DNA of 64,000 bases from Geomonas anaerohicana (GCF_016458305.1 NZ_JAEMHL010000015.1:1-64000); one strand, 5' to 3'. Counted from the first letter of the stretch, positions 17,424-25,745 are shown. The notes: generated from the letters alone by a model not told the origin. Program-made: numbers and translations.

Positions 17424-18293
17424 TCAGTACTCGCCGGCCATGGCCAGGGCCCGTTCCACCTTGACGGAGAGGGTGGCTTCGCGCAGCGGCTTGGGGATGA
17501 AGTCGAAGAAGCCGCGGCGCAGGGCGGTGGCTTCTTCGTCCACGGTGGCGGTGGAGGTGATCAGTATCACCGGGACGTGGGCGGTGTCGGGAAAGGTGCG
17601 CAGGCTCTCCAGGACGGCGTAGCCGTTGAGCTTGGGCATCTCCTTGTCGGTGATCACCAGGTCGAAGCGGTTGGACATGATCTCCTTGAAGGCCTCCATG
17701 CCGTCGCCGGCACAGACGACGTGGTACCCCTTGCGCCTCAGCGAGCCACTGATGAACTGGCTCACCGCCTGGTCGTCGTCCACGATCAGCACGCTTTTCT
17801 TGTCGGAGGCCGCCGCCGGAGCCGACTTGAGGTAGTGCACCTTGATGGCGAGCATGATCTCGCGCCGGGGGGCGACGTAAGGCACTATGCCCACTTTGTG
17901 CTCTTCGGCTATGGCGCGCAGCACCTCCGAAAGGGTCGGATCGCTGACGGCGACAGCAAGTTTCCCCTCCTGCCGCTTCAGCGGGAAGATCAGGTTGGCC
18001 ATGGCCGTCTTGGCCGGGATCAGCCTGAGCAGGTCGTCGGCATACCGGTAACGGTGAAAGTCCCCCAGGAACTTCAGGTTGTGCTGCTGCGCCAGCGCCT
18101 GGGCCAGCTCGTCCGGCGTCACCAGCTCCAATTCCTCGAGCACGGTGCCGAACCGCTTTCCTTTCTTGCGCGCATAGGCGACCACTCGTTCCACGGTTAC
18201 CGCGGAAAGGATGCCCCTCTCAACGAAGATCTCCCCGAGCTTTTTCCTGGTGCTGTGCTCCTTTGGCTGCGCCGCCTGCCGTGCAAACTCCAC
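17424..18293 (-). CDS. Response regulator with N-terminal MshEN domain
   Basis: 289 residues. Residues ~15-160 match the MshEN/type II secretion ATPase N-terminal fold, with the repeated motif 'KLGEIFVERGILSAVTVE' and 'RFGTVLEELELVTPDELA'. Related MshEN domains bind c-di-GMP. Residues ~165-285 form a CheY-like receiver (VLIVDDDQAV, phospho-Asp in VITDKEMPKLNG, Thr/Ser in ILITSTA, Lys in IPKPL). No output domain follows, so it probably works by protein contact. The GTG start follows AAGGGGGC. The gene lies directly behind a GEMM-I riboswitch. Confidence 0.85.
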   Translation of the reverse strand: MEFARQAAQPKEHSTRKKLGEIFVERGILSAVTVERVVAYARKKGKRFGTVLEELELVTPDELAQALAQQHNLKFLGDFHRYRYADDLLRLIPAKTAMANLIFPLKRQEGKLAVAVSDPTLSEVLRAIAEEHKVGIVPYVAPRREIMLAIKVHYLKSAPAAASDKKSVLIVDDDQAVSQFISGSLRRKGYHVVCAGDGMEAFKEIMSNRFDLVITDKEMPKLNGYAVLESLRTFPDTAHVPVILITSTATVDEEATALRRGFFDFIPKPLREATLSVKVERALAMAGEY

Positions 18294-18334
18294 AAAGCCC
18301 CCTTTGGCCAGCGCCGACCCCCGCGTCTGGACGC

Positions 18335-18450
18335 AAAAAAGCCGGGGCTGAATATCGTCTGATATTTCGGCAACCCGGCTGTCTCGTGGAGACCCTTTAG
18401 GCTTTCCGCCCCATCCTCGCGAATGGTTTAGTATTGTCGTGTATCGGCAG
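18335..18450 (-). promoter_or_regulatory. GEMM-I cyclic-dinucleotide riboswitch with terminator
   Basis: On the minus strand the leader reads CACGACAATACTAAACC, then an ATTCGCGAGGAT tetraloop-type stem, GGGGCGGAAAGCCTAAAGGG, a second stem GTCTCcacGAGAC, and GCCGGGTTGCCGAAA. This is the two-stem GEMM-I consensus. The 3' strand (CCGGG) also pairs with CCCGG just before TTTTTT (18335-18340), making a terminator mutually exclusive with the closing helix, so ligand binding would favour read-through. Geobacter members of this class often prefer 3',3'-cGAMP over c-di-GMP. The sequence resembles that subtype, but the ligand is not proven. Confidence 0.85.
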
Positions 18451-18763
18451 ATTTTTTCATCTGATTACACTCATAAGCCCGCTTCTGTCAAGGTCAATTA
18501 CAAACAGCGCAGCAGGCATCGGTGCAGCCATTACAGAAAAGGCGGCGCTGCCTTTCCCTTTGCCCTCCTAAAGAGCTGAGACTGCGTCATTGTGTTCCCC
18601 AGCGGCTGTACATTGGACGAAGACTGCACCAAGTGACCAGTGTGCCTTTGTGGTCAATAGTGGGAGAAGTTTTCCCTTTTCCTGATTCAAGTATGAAGTT
18701 GCCGCTCCGATGAGTGATCATGTTGCTGAAAGAGCTGGCATATAACTTTATTGAGGAGGGGCG
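18451..18763. other. Intergenic region between divergent units
   Basis: Contains the promoter of the riboswitch transcript (minus strand) and of the lipoprotein operon (plus strand). No coding frame looks real. A TATAAC element near 18742 could be a -10 box for the plus-strand operon, but no well-spaced -35 is evident. Confidence 0.35.
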
Positions 18764-19054
18764 ATGAAACGACTGGTCTTTTTCGTGTTGCTGTCCAGCG
18801 CGGTGACGGGCTGTGCCACAACCACTCCCGTCGTAATCAATGACGGTGTCAGGAGCCGTACCTTTATTCCCTGCACTACCGACTCGCTGTGCTTTCGCGA
18901 CGGGTACAACGTGACCTGGGACAACTGGTGCGCCAACATCAACCGCGACTATCCCGTGTCCTACCGGCTGAAGCAGTTCGAGTACATGTCCAACCGCGTG
19001 GAGTACATCCTGCTGCCGCGCACCGAGATCGGCCGCGAGGGAGGTGACCAGTGA
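18764..19054 (+). CDS. Small lipoprotein, first gene of a three-gene operon
   Basis: 96 residues with a lipobox (signal 'MKRLVFFVLLSSAVTGC', Cys17). The mature part is unassigned and contains four further Cys residues in 'PCTTDSLCFRDGYNV' and 'WDNWCANIN', which might form disulfides. Strong ribosome site GAGGAGGGG. Overlaps the next gene by 4 bp, so the three lipoprotein genes are probably translationally coupled. Role unknown; by company it belongs to an outer-membrane lipoprotein complex. Confidence 0.75.
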   Translation: MKRLVFFVLLSSAVTGCATTTPVVINDGVRSRTFIPCTTDSLCFRDGYNVTWDNWCANINRDYPVSYRLKQFEYMSNRVEYILLPRTEIGREGGDQ

Positions 19055-19782
19055 GATACCACGTAAAGGCTTTGGCACTGCTCACCATCGGACTCTGTTC
19101 GGCATGCGCCAACTCGGCCGCCATGGGCCCCGCTTCCGTGCACAGGGATGCCGACAGCTACCAAAAAGAAAGCCTCGAGTCCAACCAGCGCTACATCGTC
19201 GACGAGCCGTTGCAGGTCCAGGACAGCCTGACCCAGGTGGGAAAATTCAACGCCCGCATGATCTTCATGACCGACCAACTGGAGAGAAACGCCGACAGGA
19301 AGAGCCTGGAGAACACCTTTATCGTCACGAGCTTCGTCAATCTCGACAACCTCAACGAGACCACCTCCTTTGGCAGGCTGGTCGCCGAGGACGTGATCCA
19401 CGAGCTCCAGGTACGCAAGTGGAAGGTCTACGAGGTGAGGCTTGCCAAGGATACCACCGTCAACGAGCACGGCGAGTTCTCCCTAAGCCGCGACATCCAG
19501 AAGATCCGGGCCCTCTACAAGATCGGCGGCGTGGTCACCGGGACCTATTCCGTTGCCGACAACCATCTCATCGTCAACGCGAGGGTGATGGACATCGGCA
19601 CCGGGCTCGTCATTTCCTCCGGGCAGATCCATCTCCCCAGGAGCCACTACATCGACAGCCTGCTCTTCCGCGAGGACAAGCTGAGCACCATGAAGATCGT
19701 CGGGGATACCCCTTACAGCTGCCGCGACATCCCGACCTGCTGGGGCGGCCAGAGTACGGCAGGTGAGGGGATCCGTAAATGA
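19051..19782 (+). CDS. FlgO-family lipoprotein
   Basis: 243 residues with signal peptide and lipobox ('LLTIGLCSAC'). The core matches the FlgO domain: 'NTFIVTSFVNLDNLNETTSF', 'GRLVAEDVIHELQVRKWKVY' and 'ALYKIGGVVTGTYSVADNHL'. FlgO is an outer-membrane lipoprotein of flagellated bacteria; many FlgO-domain proteins in other settings are uncharacterised. No flagellar gene is nearby, so a flagellar role is unproven. Overlaps both neighbours by 4 bp. Confidence 0.78.
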   Translation: MRYHVKALALLTIGLCSACANSAAMGPASVHRDADSYQKESLESNQRYIVDEPLQVQDSLTQVGKFNARMIFMTDQLERNADRKSLENTFIVTSFVNLDNLNETTSFGRLVAEDVIHELQVRKWKVYEVRLAKDTTVNEHGEFSLSRDIQKIRALYKIGGVVTGTYSVADNHLIVNARVMDIGTGLVISSGQIHLPRSHYIDSLLFREDKLSTMKIVGDTPYSCRDIPTCWGGQSTAGEGIRK

Positions 19783-20396
19783 AACCGGTGCGCCTTATGC
19801 TCATTGCCCTCGTCGCCGGGTCCCTCCTGTCGGGATGCGCGGGGACCTTGCCCATCACGGTGGGGGGGGACTGTCACAACAAGACCCTGCCCATGCTGCT
19901 CGATGCGACCGACATGAAGACGCTGTTCCACGACATGGCCCTGGAGTTGTGCACCGACAAGTGCGCCGACCGCCAGAGCTGCGCGCCCGCCTCCTGCCAG
20001 AATGAGACCGGCGGCAGGGCGACGGTCATGGTGACGGACTTCGCCGACTTGCAGAGCCTCGTTCCGAGCCAGTCGGGGATGCTCATGGGCGAGCTGATGC
20101 GGGGCGGGCTGAACTCGGTGTGCTGCTACAAGATCGTGCAGGCGGAGTTCGCCAAGTACTTCAAGCTCTCCGAGAACGGGCTGGTGGTGCTGACGCGCAG
20201 GGCCACCGAGGTGAAGAAAAACGAGTACCAGCAGCCCGAGGCGGTGGTGGGAACCTACACCTACCTGAGCAACAACAAGGTCCTCGTCTTCGCCCGCAAG
20301 ATGGACACCGAGACCGGCACCATCTCGAAGATGGTGACCCGGGAGCTCACCTATTCCTGCGGCGGGAGCTCGGTCATCAACTACACCGTGAAGTAG
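19779..20396 (+). CDS. Cys-rich FlgO-like lipoprotein
   Basis: 205 residues with lipobox 'VAGSLLSGC'. The mature protein has an unusual Cys cluster (LCTDKCADRQSC, APASCQNE, SVCCYK), then a FlgO-like segment 'GLVVLTRRATEVKKNEYQQP' and 'EAVVGTYTYLSNNKVLVFAR', similar in plan to the preceding gene. Likely periplasm-facing at the outer membrane, with disulfides or a bound metal. Last gene of the operon, followed by a terminator. Confidence 0.72.
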   Translation: MKPVRLMLIALVAGSLLSGCAGTLPITVGGDCHNKTLPMLLDATDMKTLFHDMALELCTDKCADRQSCAPASCQNETGGRATVMVTDFADLQSLVPSQSGMLMGELMRGGLNSVCCYKIVQAEFAKYFKLSENGLVVLTRRATEVKKNEYQQPEAVVGTYTYLSNNKVLVFARKMDTETGTISKMVTRELTYSCGGSSVINYTVK

Positions 20397-20426
20397 GCCG
20401 GGTGCGGCCGAGGGGCAAAAAGATGG

Positions 20427-20460
20427 AAAAGGCTTACCCGCTGCCGGGTAGGCCTTTTCG
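20427..20460 (+). terminator. Terminator of the lipoprotein operon
   Basis: Inverted repeat AAAAGGCTTACCCG / CGGGTAGGCCTTTT with a short loop, ending in a T-rich stretch. Confidence 0.8.
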
Positions 20461-20577
20461 TTTTGGATGTTTCTTTATGCGTAGTTTCGGTAACACCCGC
20501 CGAAGGGAGGCAACACCGGCAGGTGAGAAGCGAAAAGTTTGGGGAGGCATAAAGGCATGGCGCGCAACGGCTCGATG

Positions 20578-20613
20578 TGCAGAAGGTTTCACCACGAGGT
20601 GAAACCTTCTGCA
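20578..20613. repeat. Perfect 16-bp inverted repeat
   Basis: TGCAGAAGGTTTCACC (20578-20593) and its exact complement (20598-20613) are separated by 4 bp (acga). There is no T-run, so this is not a simple terminator. It lies between the lipoprotein operon and the Gly/Ala-rich gene; further short GC hairpins (for example around 20634-20680) follow before that gene. Confidence 0.6.
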
Positions 20614-20751
20614 CCGACTTTGGGGGGAGCCCGCCAGGTCGGCCGCTGTAACAGCCGGTAATCACAACCGGCGAGGAGAGGCGGCTTACATGGCATGGCT
20701 CGTGTAAAGAACATTCGCAGCAGTAACAACCCCTTCAAAGGAGTACGACCC

Positions 20752-21138
20752 ATGAAAAGAACGTTGGCGATTTATGCGGTGACCGCGATTACCCTGCTTT
20801 CATTTGCCAGCCAGGGCATGGCCCGGGGCGGGATGGGAGGAGGCGCCGGCCATGGCGCCGGCCATGGCGCCGGAGCAGGGATGGGCGCCGGAGCAGGTGC
20901 CGGAGCGGGTGCCGGAGCGGGTGCCGGAGCGGGTGCCGGAGCAGGGATGGGTGCCGGAACGGGAGCCGGCGCCGGTATGGCTGGCGCTGCCGCGACTGGG
21001 ATGACCAACGGAGTTCGGGGGACTCACGCAAACATGGCCGCGTCCCAGTCGAAGACGACCATGCCGCAATCGATGAAGGACAGGGCGCTTGCCATGCATC
21101 AGGCTGCAGGACGGACGGCGACGCCGGCTACTCCCTAG
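20752..21138 (+). CDS. Secreted Gly/Ala/Met-rich repeat protein
   Basis: About 128 residues. Signal peptide 'MKRTLAIYAVTAITLLSF' with cleavage near 'SQGMA', then a low-complexity region of Gly-Ala dipeptides with scattered Met, Arg and His, then a Ser/Thr/Gln tail. Five in-frame 12-bp units (about 20887-20946, GCCGGAGCGGGT type) encode AGAG and could vary in number by slippage. The start was chosen for its ribosome site AAAGGAG. No family function is known; a surface or matrix protein is possible. Confidence 0.65.
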   Translation: MKRTLAIYAVTAITLLSFASQGMARGGMGGGAGHGAGHGAGAGMGAGAGAGAGAGAGAGAGAGAGMGAGTGAGAGMAGAAATGMTNGVRGTHANMAASQSKTTMPQSMKDRALAMHQAAGRTATPATP

Positions 21139-21205
21139 CAGGGCAACCGCGTAAAGGAACAAGGTACACGGCGGGCCCGGTAGCGGACCCCACAGCACTG
21201 AATGA

Positions 21206-21236
21206 AAGGCTTGCCTCGTTGGAGGTAAGCCTTTTT
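21206..21236 (+). terminator. Terminator after the Gly/Ala-rich gene
   Basis: Stem AAGGCTTGCCTC / GAGGTAAGCCTT with a 4-nt loop, followed by TTTT. It separates this gene from the oppositely oriented kinase gene. Confidence 0.8.
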
Positions 21237-21256
21237 TCGTGTGACCGCGAAGCTCA

Positions 21257-23926
21257 TCACCGCCGATGATCTCCCTGCTCCCCGGTACCTGCGGGTTCAT
21301 TCGCCGACCCGGCGAGAGCCGGGAGGGTGACCGTCGCCTTGGTCCCCCTGCCGGGTTCCGACTCGAACGCCAGGCTGCCGCCATGCTCCTTGACGATGGA
21401 CGAGGAGATGTACAGCCCAAGTCCCGTCCCCCCCTTGTTGATCCTCATGGTGAAAAACGGCTCGGTGAGGCGCGCGAGCACCTCCTCGGACATGCCGTCT
21501 CCCTCGTCCTCGACGCTCAGGTTCACCGTCTCCCGCTCGCGGTCGTGCCAGGTCGTCACCACCACGCCGCTGTTCTTGTCCGGCAACGACTGCAGCGCGT
21601 TCATGACCAGGTTGATCACCACCTGGTCGATCTGCTGCTGGCTCCCCTGCACGGTCGGGAGATTCTGCCACAGCTCCATGCGGTACTTGTCGGTGTGACG
21701 CTGGATGTGGTGCCACAGGATGGCGGCTGAGTTCTCCACGCTCCGGTTCACGTCGATGGTCCCCTGCATGTCCAGCTCCGCGGGTTTACTGAAGTTCTTC
21801 ATGTCCCGCACGATCTTGTCGATCTGCTGTGAGCCGTCCCTGATGCCGTCGTGCAGCTTGGGGACCATGTCCAGCACCTCGTCGTAGGTGAAGCCACCGA
21901 GCTCGAACTCTCCTTCCGCCTCCCGGGACGCCCGCAACCGCGCCAGGGCGTCCCGCGTGATCTGGGTCAGCACGGTGTTGTTGATGGAGATGCAGTGGTT
22001 GGGGTTGTTGATCTCATGCGCGACGCTGGAAACCAGCATCCCCAGGGAGGTCATCTTGTTGGTCTGGATCAGCTTGGCCTGGGTGGCACGGATCTCCTGC
22101 TCCAGGCGCAGCTTCTCCGAAATGTCCCGGATCGAGCAGAGCAGCAGTTCCTCGTCCTTGAGCCGGATCTTGGTGCCGCGCAGCGAGATGACGATCTTCT
22201 CGCCCCCCGTCTTGTAGCTCGCTGCCCGTTGCAGGAATCCCTGCGAGGTGTCGTGCTGGGCGAGCTCGGCCCTGAGCTTGCGCAGGTCCGGGGCGTCGAT
22301 GAGGGTCTCCATGCTGAGCGACTGCAGCTCCTCGCGGCGCAGCCCGTAGAGCGCGAGCGCCGCGGGGTTGGCGTCGATCACCTGCAGCGTCTCCAGTTTC
22401 ATCAGGATGACGGGGTCGTCGTTTTGCAAAAAGACCTGGTAGAAGCGCTCCTCGCTCTCTTTGAGCTCGCTCTTGGCCCGGGCGAAGTCGGTGATGTCGC
22501 GACCTTCGGCGACCAGGTAGATGACCGCTCCCGCCTCGTCCCGGATCGGTGAGAGGGAGAAGTCGACGTGGCGCAGCTCTCCCTGGTGGTCCAGGTGGGT
22601 GGTCTCGAAACGGGCCGGGATTCCCTGGCAGCCGGTGGCGATCGATGCCCGCAACTGTTCACGCAGCTCCGGGGCGTGGCGCCACCAGGGGGTGTCCCAG
22701 TAGGGGAGCCCTATGACGGCCTCCTTGGTGGCCCCGACCAGGGCCAGCGCGGTGCGGTTGGCGTCGACCAGCGTCCCGTCAGGGGTAAGTAGCCCCTGGT
22801 AGTGGAAGGCGTGGTCGGTGACCGAACGCAGCAGCCTTTCACCCTCCACGAGCTGCTGCTCCCGGTAGCGGATCTCGTCCGCCATGCTGAGCAGGTCGCC
22901 CGCCAGCTGCTCCACCTCGGCGATCTCCCCCGGCGGCCAGGGAGGCGATTTGTGGCCGGTGGCGACCCGGCGCGCGAAGCCCGCCAGTTCCTCCAGGCGG
23001 CGCGACAGGCGGCGGGCCAGGAACAGGGAGGCCGACAGGGCGAGCAGCAGCGCGGCGACGGCACCGGCCGCCACGTTGCGCGTGGTGATGACCACGGAGC
23101 GGTAGGCGCTCTGCACTGGCTGGGCGACCAGGACGTACCAGCCGATATGGCTGGAGCGCATCATGGTGCCGACCAGGGCGCGCCCCTGCAGCCGGAACTC
23201 TCCGCTCACCGGCTGCCCCGAGGCGAGGCCGCTGCGCACCAGGGGGATGTCGCCCATGAAGCGGGGAGCGGCCGGGGCGATGCCCCCCTGGTCCGCGATC
23301 ACCTGGCCGTTGCCGTCGATGAGGATGATGTCCTGACCCGCGCCCCCGACGATGTCGCGCATGGACCCGATCAGCTTGGCCAGGTCGACCTCGCCGATGA
23401 CGACCAGGTCGCCGCTGGGGACTCCCACCGCGATGGAGACTCCCTTGCCGAAAGCGGAGGGGAAGGTGTTGGACCAGACCGGCTTCCCCTCGCGCCGGGT
23501 GTCGCGGAAGAGCTGCTCATGGGCCAGGCTGGTCCGCTCCATGGTCCGGTGGTCCTGCAGGGTGTGACGGTGTTCCTTGGGGATGCCCGCCGCCCTGATC
23601 CGGCCGTCGGGGAGGACGGCATAGAGCAGGTTGAGTGAGCCCGATGCCTCCACCTCGGCATCGAGGATTTCCTGCAGCCCGCCCAGGGAGCCGGGGCGGG
23701 AAAGGGGGAGGGCGGCCACCGCCCTGACGTCGGTGAGCGCGGCGGAGAGGTAGTTGTCGAGAGCGACGCCGAAGGCCCGCGCCAGTTCGCGCTGTCCGGC
23801 GGCGACGTCCTGGGTGATGTGGGGGAGCAGCAGGAAGACGTTCAAAAAGACGACCAGCAGGAAGGGGATTACCGCCAGAAAGGTCGACTGCAGCGACAGT
23901 ATCCTGCGAAAACGGTGGGTGGGCAC
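21257..23926 (-). CDS. Membrane sensor histidine kinase with Cache, HAMP and PAS domains
   Basis: About 889 residues. TM1 is near residues 9-32 (STFLAVIPFLLVVFLNVF). A periplasmic dCache-like sensor, TM2, a HAMP linker and three PAS/PAC-like domains follow. HisKA has phospho-His in 'MLVSSVAHEINNPNHC', and the HATPase has 'NLVMNALQSL', 'EDEGDGM' and 'GGTGLGLYISSSIVKEHGG'. Start chosen at GTG 23926, preceded by GCGAGGAGCC. The much longer open frame upstream is only the shadow of the divergent gene. It is divergent from the sigma-54 activator at 24077, its likely partner. Ligand unknown. Confidence 0.9.
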   Translation of the reverse strand: MPTHRFRRILSLQSTFLAVIPFLLVVFLNVFLLLPHITQDVAAGQRELARAFGVALDNYLSAALTDVRAVAALPLSRPGSLGGLQEILDAEVEASGSLNLLYAVLPDGRIRAAGIPKEHRHTLQDHRTMERTSLAHEQLFRDTRREGKPVWSNTFPSAFGKGVSIAVGVPSGDLVVIGEVDLAKLIGSMRDIVGGAGQDIILIDGNGQVIADQGGIAPAAPRFMGDIPLVRSGLASGQPVSGEFRLQGRALVGTMMRSSHIGWYVLVAQPVQSAYRSVVITTRNVAAGAVAALLLALSASLFLARRLSRRLEELAGFARRVATGHKSPPWPPGEIAEVEQLAGDLLSMADEIRYREQQLVEGERLLRSVTDHAFHYQGLLTPDGTLVDANRTALALVGATKEAVIGLPYWDTPWWRHAPELREQLRASIATGCQGIPARFETTHLDHQGELRHVDFSLSPIRDEAGAVIYLVAEGRDITDFARAKSELKESEERFYQVFLQNDDPVILMKLETLQVIDANPAALALYGLRREELQSLSMETLIDAPDLRKLRAELAQHDTSQGFLQRAASYKTGGEKIVISLRGTKIRLKDEELLLCSIRDISEKLRLEQEIRATQAKLIQTNKMTSLGMLVSSVAHEINNPNHCISINNTVLTQITRDALARLRASREAEGEFELGGFTYDEVLDMVPKLHDGIRDGSQQIDKIVRDMKNFSKPAELDMQGTIDVNRSVENSAAILWHHIQRHTDKYRMELWQNLPTVQGSQQQIDQVVINLVMNALQSLPDKNSGVVVTTWHDRERETVNLSVEDEGDGMSEEVLARLTEPFFTMRINKGGTGLGLYISSSIVKEHGGSLAFESEPGRGTKATVTLPALAGSANEPAGTGEQGDHRR

Positions 23927-24076
23927 GGGGCTCCTCGCGATGTGGCTCCCCCGCAGGGAGGCTGCCATGGGCATTCGGCGCGAAAAAAATTCTTTTGCTT
24001 TTAACATTTTGAGGCTAAGCTGGCAAACACATTTGACTATAAGCATTAGTTGATAGCAAGAGACGGCGGAGCGTAC

Positions 24077-25486
24077 ATGACAGCACAGGGCAACAAGAAG
24101 GGCGCGGCAGACCTGATCCTCCTGGTGGACGACGAGCCCCAGATACTGTTCGGATCGTCGCTGATGCTCAGGCAGGCGGGGTTGGGAAGGGTGCAGACGC
24201 TGGAGGACATCCGCCAACTGCTCCCCTTTCTGGCCGAGGAAGAGCCGGGGGTGATTGTCCTGGACCTGCAGATGCCGCACATCTCGGGCAAGGAGATGCT
24301 CGGGGAGCTCTCCTGCGGCTATCCGGCCATCCCGGTGATCATCGTCACCGCGGCCAACGAGCTCGACACCGCCATCGACTGCATGAAGCTCGGCGCCTTC
24401 GACTACATCGTCAAGCCGGTCGATGCCACCCGGTTCGTCACCAGCGTCAGGAAGGCGCTGGACCGCAACACCATGCAGCGCGAGATCGAATCGCTGCGCG
24501 AGTCGCTTTTGACCGGCAAGCCCGCCAACGAGGAGGCCTTCTCCGGAATCAAGACCAGGAGCCCGCGCATGAAGGCGATCTTCAGCTACCTCGAGGCGGT
24601 GGCCCCCACCGAACAGCCGGTGCTGATCACCGGTGAGACCGGGGTGGGCAAGGAGCTGATCGCGCGCGCCCTGCACGAGCTGAGCGGGCGCCGTGGGCCG
24701 TTCGTCCCGGTCAACAGCGCCGGCGTCGACGACCATGTCTTCTCGGACACCCTCTTCGGACACAAGAAGGGGGCCTTCACCGGCGCCGACCACGCGCGCG
24801 ACGGCATGATCGTGCGCGCCGCCGGCGGGACGCTCTTTCTCGACGAGATCGGCGAGATGTCCCTCGCCACCCAGGTGAAGCTTTTGCGCCTTTTGCAGGA
24901 AGGGGAGTACTACCCGCTGGGCTCCGACGTCGCCTCCGCCAACCAGGCCCGGGTGGTGGTGGCGACCAACCGCGACCTCGGCGCCGCCATCGGCGAGGGG
25001 ACCTTCCGGCGCGACCTCTACTACCGGCTCTGCGCCCACCAGGTGCACATCCCCCCGCTGCGCGAGCGGACCGAGGACATCCCGCTTCTTTTGGAGACCT
25101 TCGTGGAGGAGGCGGCCCGCACGCTGCACAAGGAGGTCCCGGAGTACCCCTACGAACTGGCGAGCCTTTTGGCCGGGTACAGCTTCCCGGGGAACATCCG
25201 CGAACTGCGCGCCATGGTCTTCGACGTGGTGACCCGGCACCAGCGGGGGAGGCTTTCCCTGGCGCCCTTCAAAGACGCTACCGGCGTCGGGCTTGCGGCC
25301 ACGGCCCCCGAGCCCGACGAGGGGGGGCAATGGCTGAACCTCGCCGCCGGGTTCCCCACCCTGGCCCAACTTACCCAAAGCCTCATAGAGGCCGCCCTGA
25401 AGCGCTCCGGGGGCAACCAGAGGGCAGCCGCGGACCTTTTGGGGATCAGCCGCCAGGCGCTCAATCAGAGAATTAGCAAAAAATAA
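24077..25486 (+). CDS. Sigma-54-dependent response regulator (NtrC family)
   Basis: About 469 residues. Receiver with phospho-Asp in 'VLDLQMPHISG' and Lys in 'YIVKPVD'. The AAA+ domain has Walker A GETGVGKE, the sigma-54 contact motif GAFTGA, and Walker B LFLDEIGEM. The C-terminal Fis-type helix-turn-helix is 'GGNQRAAADLLGISRQALNQ'. Start at ATG 24077 (ribosome site GGCGGAG). Phosphorylated by the divergent kinase and activates sigma-54 promoters; the best candidate target is the chemotaxis operon just downstream, which has a matching promoter and three similar boxes. Confidence 0.92.
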   Translation: MTAQGNKKGAADLILLVDDEPQILFGSSLMLRQAGLGRVQTLEDIRQLLPFLAEEEPGVIVLDLQMPHISGKEMLGELSCGYPAIPVIIVTAANELDTAIDCMKLGAFDYIVKPVDATRFVTSVRKALDRNTMQREIESLRESLLTGKPANEEAFSGIKTRSPRMKAIFSYLEAVAPTEQPVLITGETGVGKELIARALHELSGRRGPFVPVNSAGVDDHVFSDTLFGHKKGAFTGADHARDGMIVRAAGGTLFLDEIGEMSLATQVKLLRLLQEGEYYPLGSDVASANQARVVVATNRDLGAAIGEGTFRRDLYYRLCAHQVHIPPLRERTEDIPLLLETFVEEAARTLHKEVPEYPYELASLLAGYSFPGNIRELRAMVFDVVTRHQRGRLSLAPFKDATGVGLAATAPEPDEGGQWLNLAAGFPTLAQLTQSLIEAALKRSGGNQRAAADLLGISRQALNQRISKK

Positions 25487-25550
25487 TGTAATACTGCCGC
25501 ATATTTAGCCTTAAATTCCGCTTAACCCACCTCCGCAGCGACTCGTTCGG

Positions 25551-25652
25551 GCAAGATTTCTTGCCTTGTCAAGTTTTCTTGCTCGATTGTGTAAACAGCG
25601 GGCGTTTAATGAGAACTTCGGCTGTTCCCTTCCTTTTGTCAATTTTTCTTGC
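25551..25652 (+). promoter_or_regulatory. Three activator-binding boxes upstream of the che operon
   Basis: Near-identical 14-bp imperfect palindromes GCAAGATTTCTTGC (25551-25564), TCAAGTTTTCTTGC (25569-25582) and TCAATTTTTCTTGC (25639-25652). Their centres lie about 174, 156 and 86 bp upstream of the -24 element, typical enhancer distance for a sigma-54 activator. The adjacent activator gene (24077-25486) is the likely binder. Confidence 0.65.
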
Positions 25653-25729
25653 TCCCCCGTAACCGCCCCCCCAGACTTTGCATCCGTTGCAAGTGCCGCC
25701 AGTAGGGAACTGCGCAATTTCACCAGCGC

Positions 25730-25745
25730 TGGCACGGGGCTTGCC
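25730..25745 (+). promoter_or_regulatory. Sigma-54 promoter of the chemotaxis operon
   Basis: TGGCACGGGGCTTGCC matches the -24/-12 consensus (TGGCAC-N5-TTGC) at every key position. It lies about 160 bp upstream of the first cheY-like gene. A C-rich dispersed repeat (about 25812-25846) lies between promoter and gene. Confidence 0.8.

Noticed and set aside
18735-18760. Sigma-54 promoter before the lipoprotein operon
   Set aside because: TGGCAT is followed by no TTGC at the right spacing.
20887-20946. CRISPR-like array
   Set aside because: The repeats are 12-bp in-frame codon repeats without spacers.
24010-24050. Sigma-54 promoter in the divergent kinase/regulator region
   Set aside because: TGGCAA-N5-TTTG lacks the conserved GC of the -12 element.
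23927-25378. Upstream extension of the minus-strand kinase frame to 1373 residues
   Set aside because: It runs antisense through the well-conserved sigma-54 regulator gene and its translation is His/Gly/Arg-rich; a proper GTG start with a ribosome site exists at 23926.
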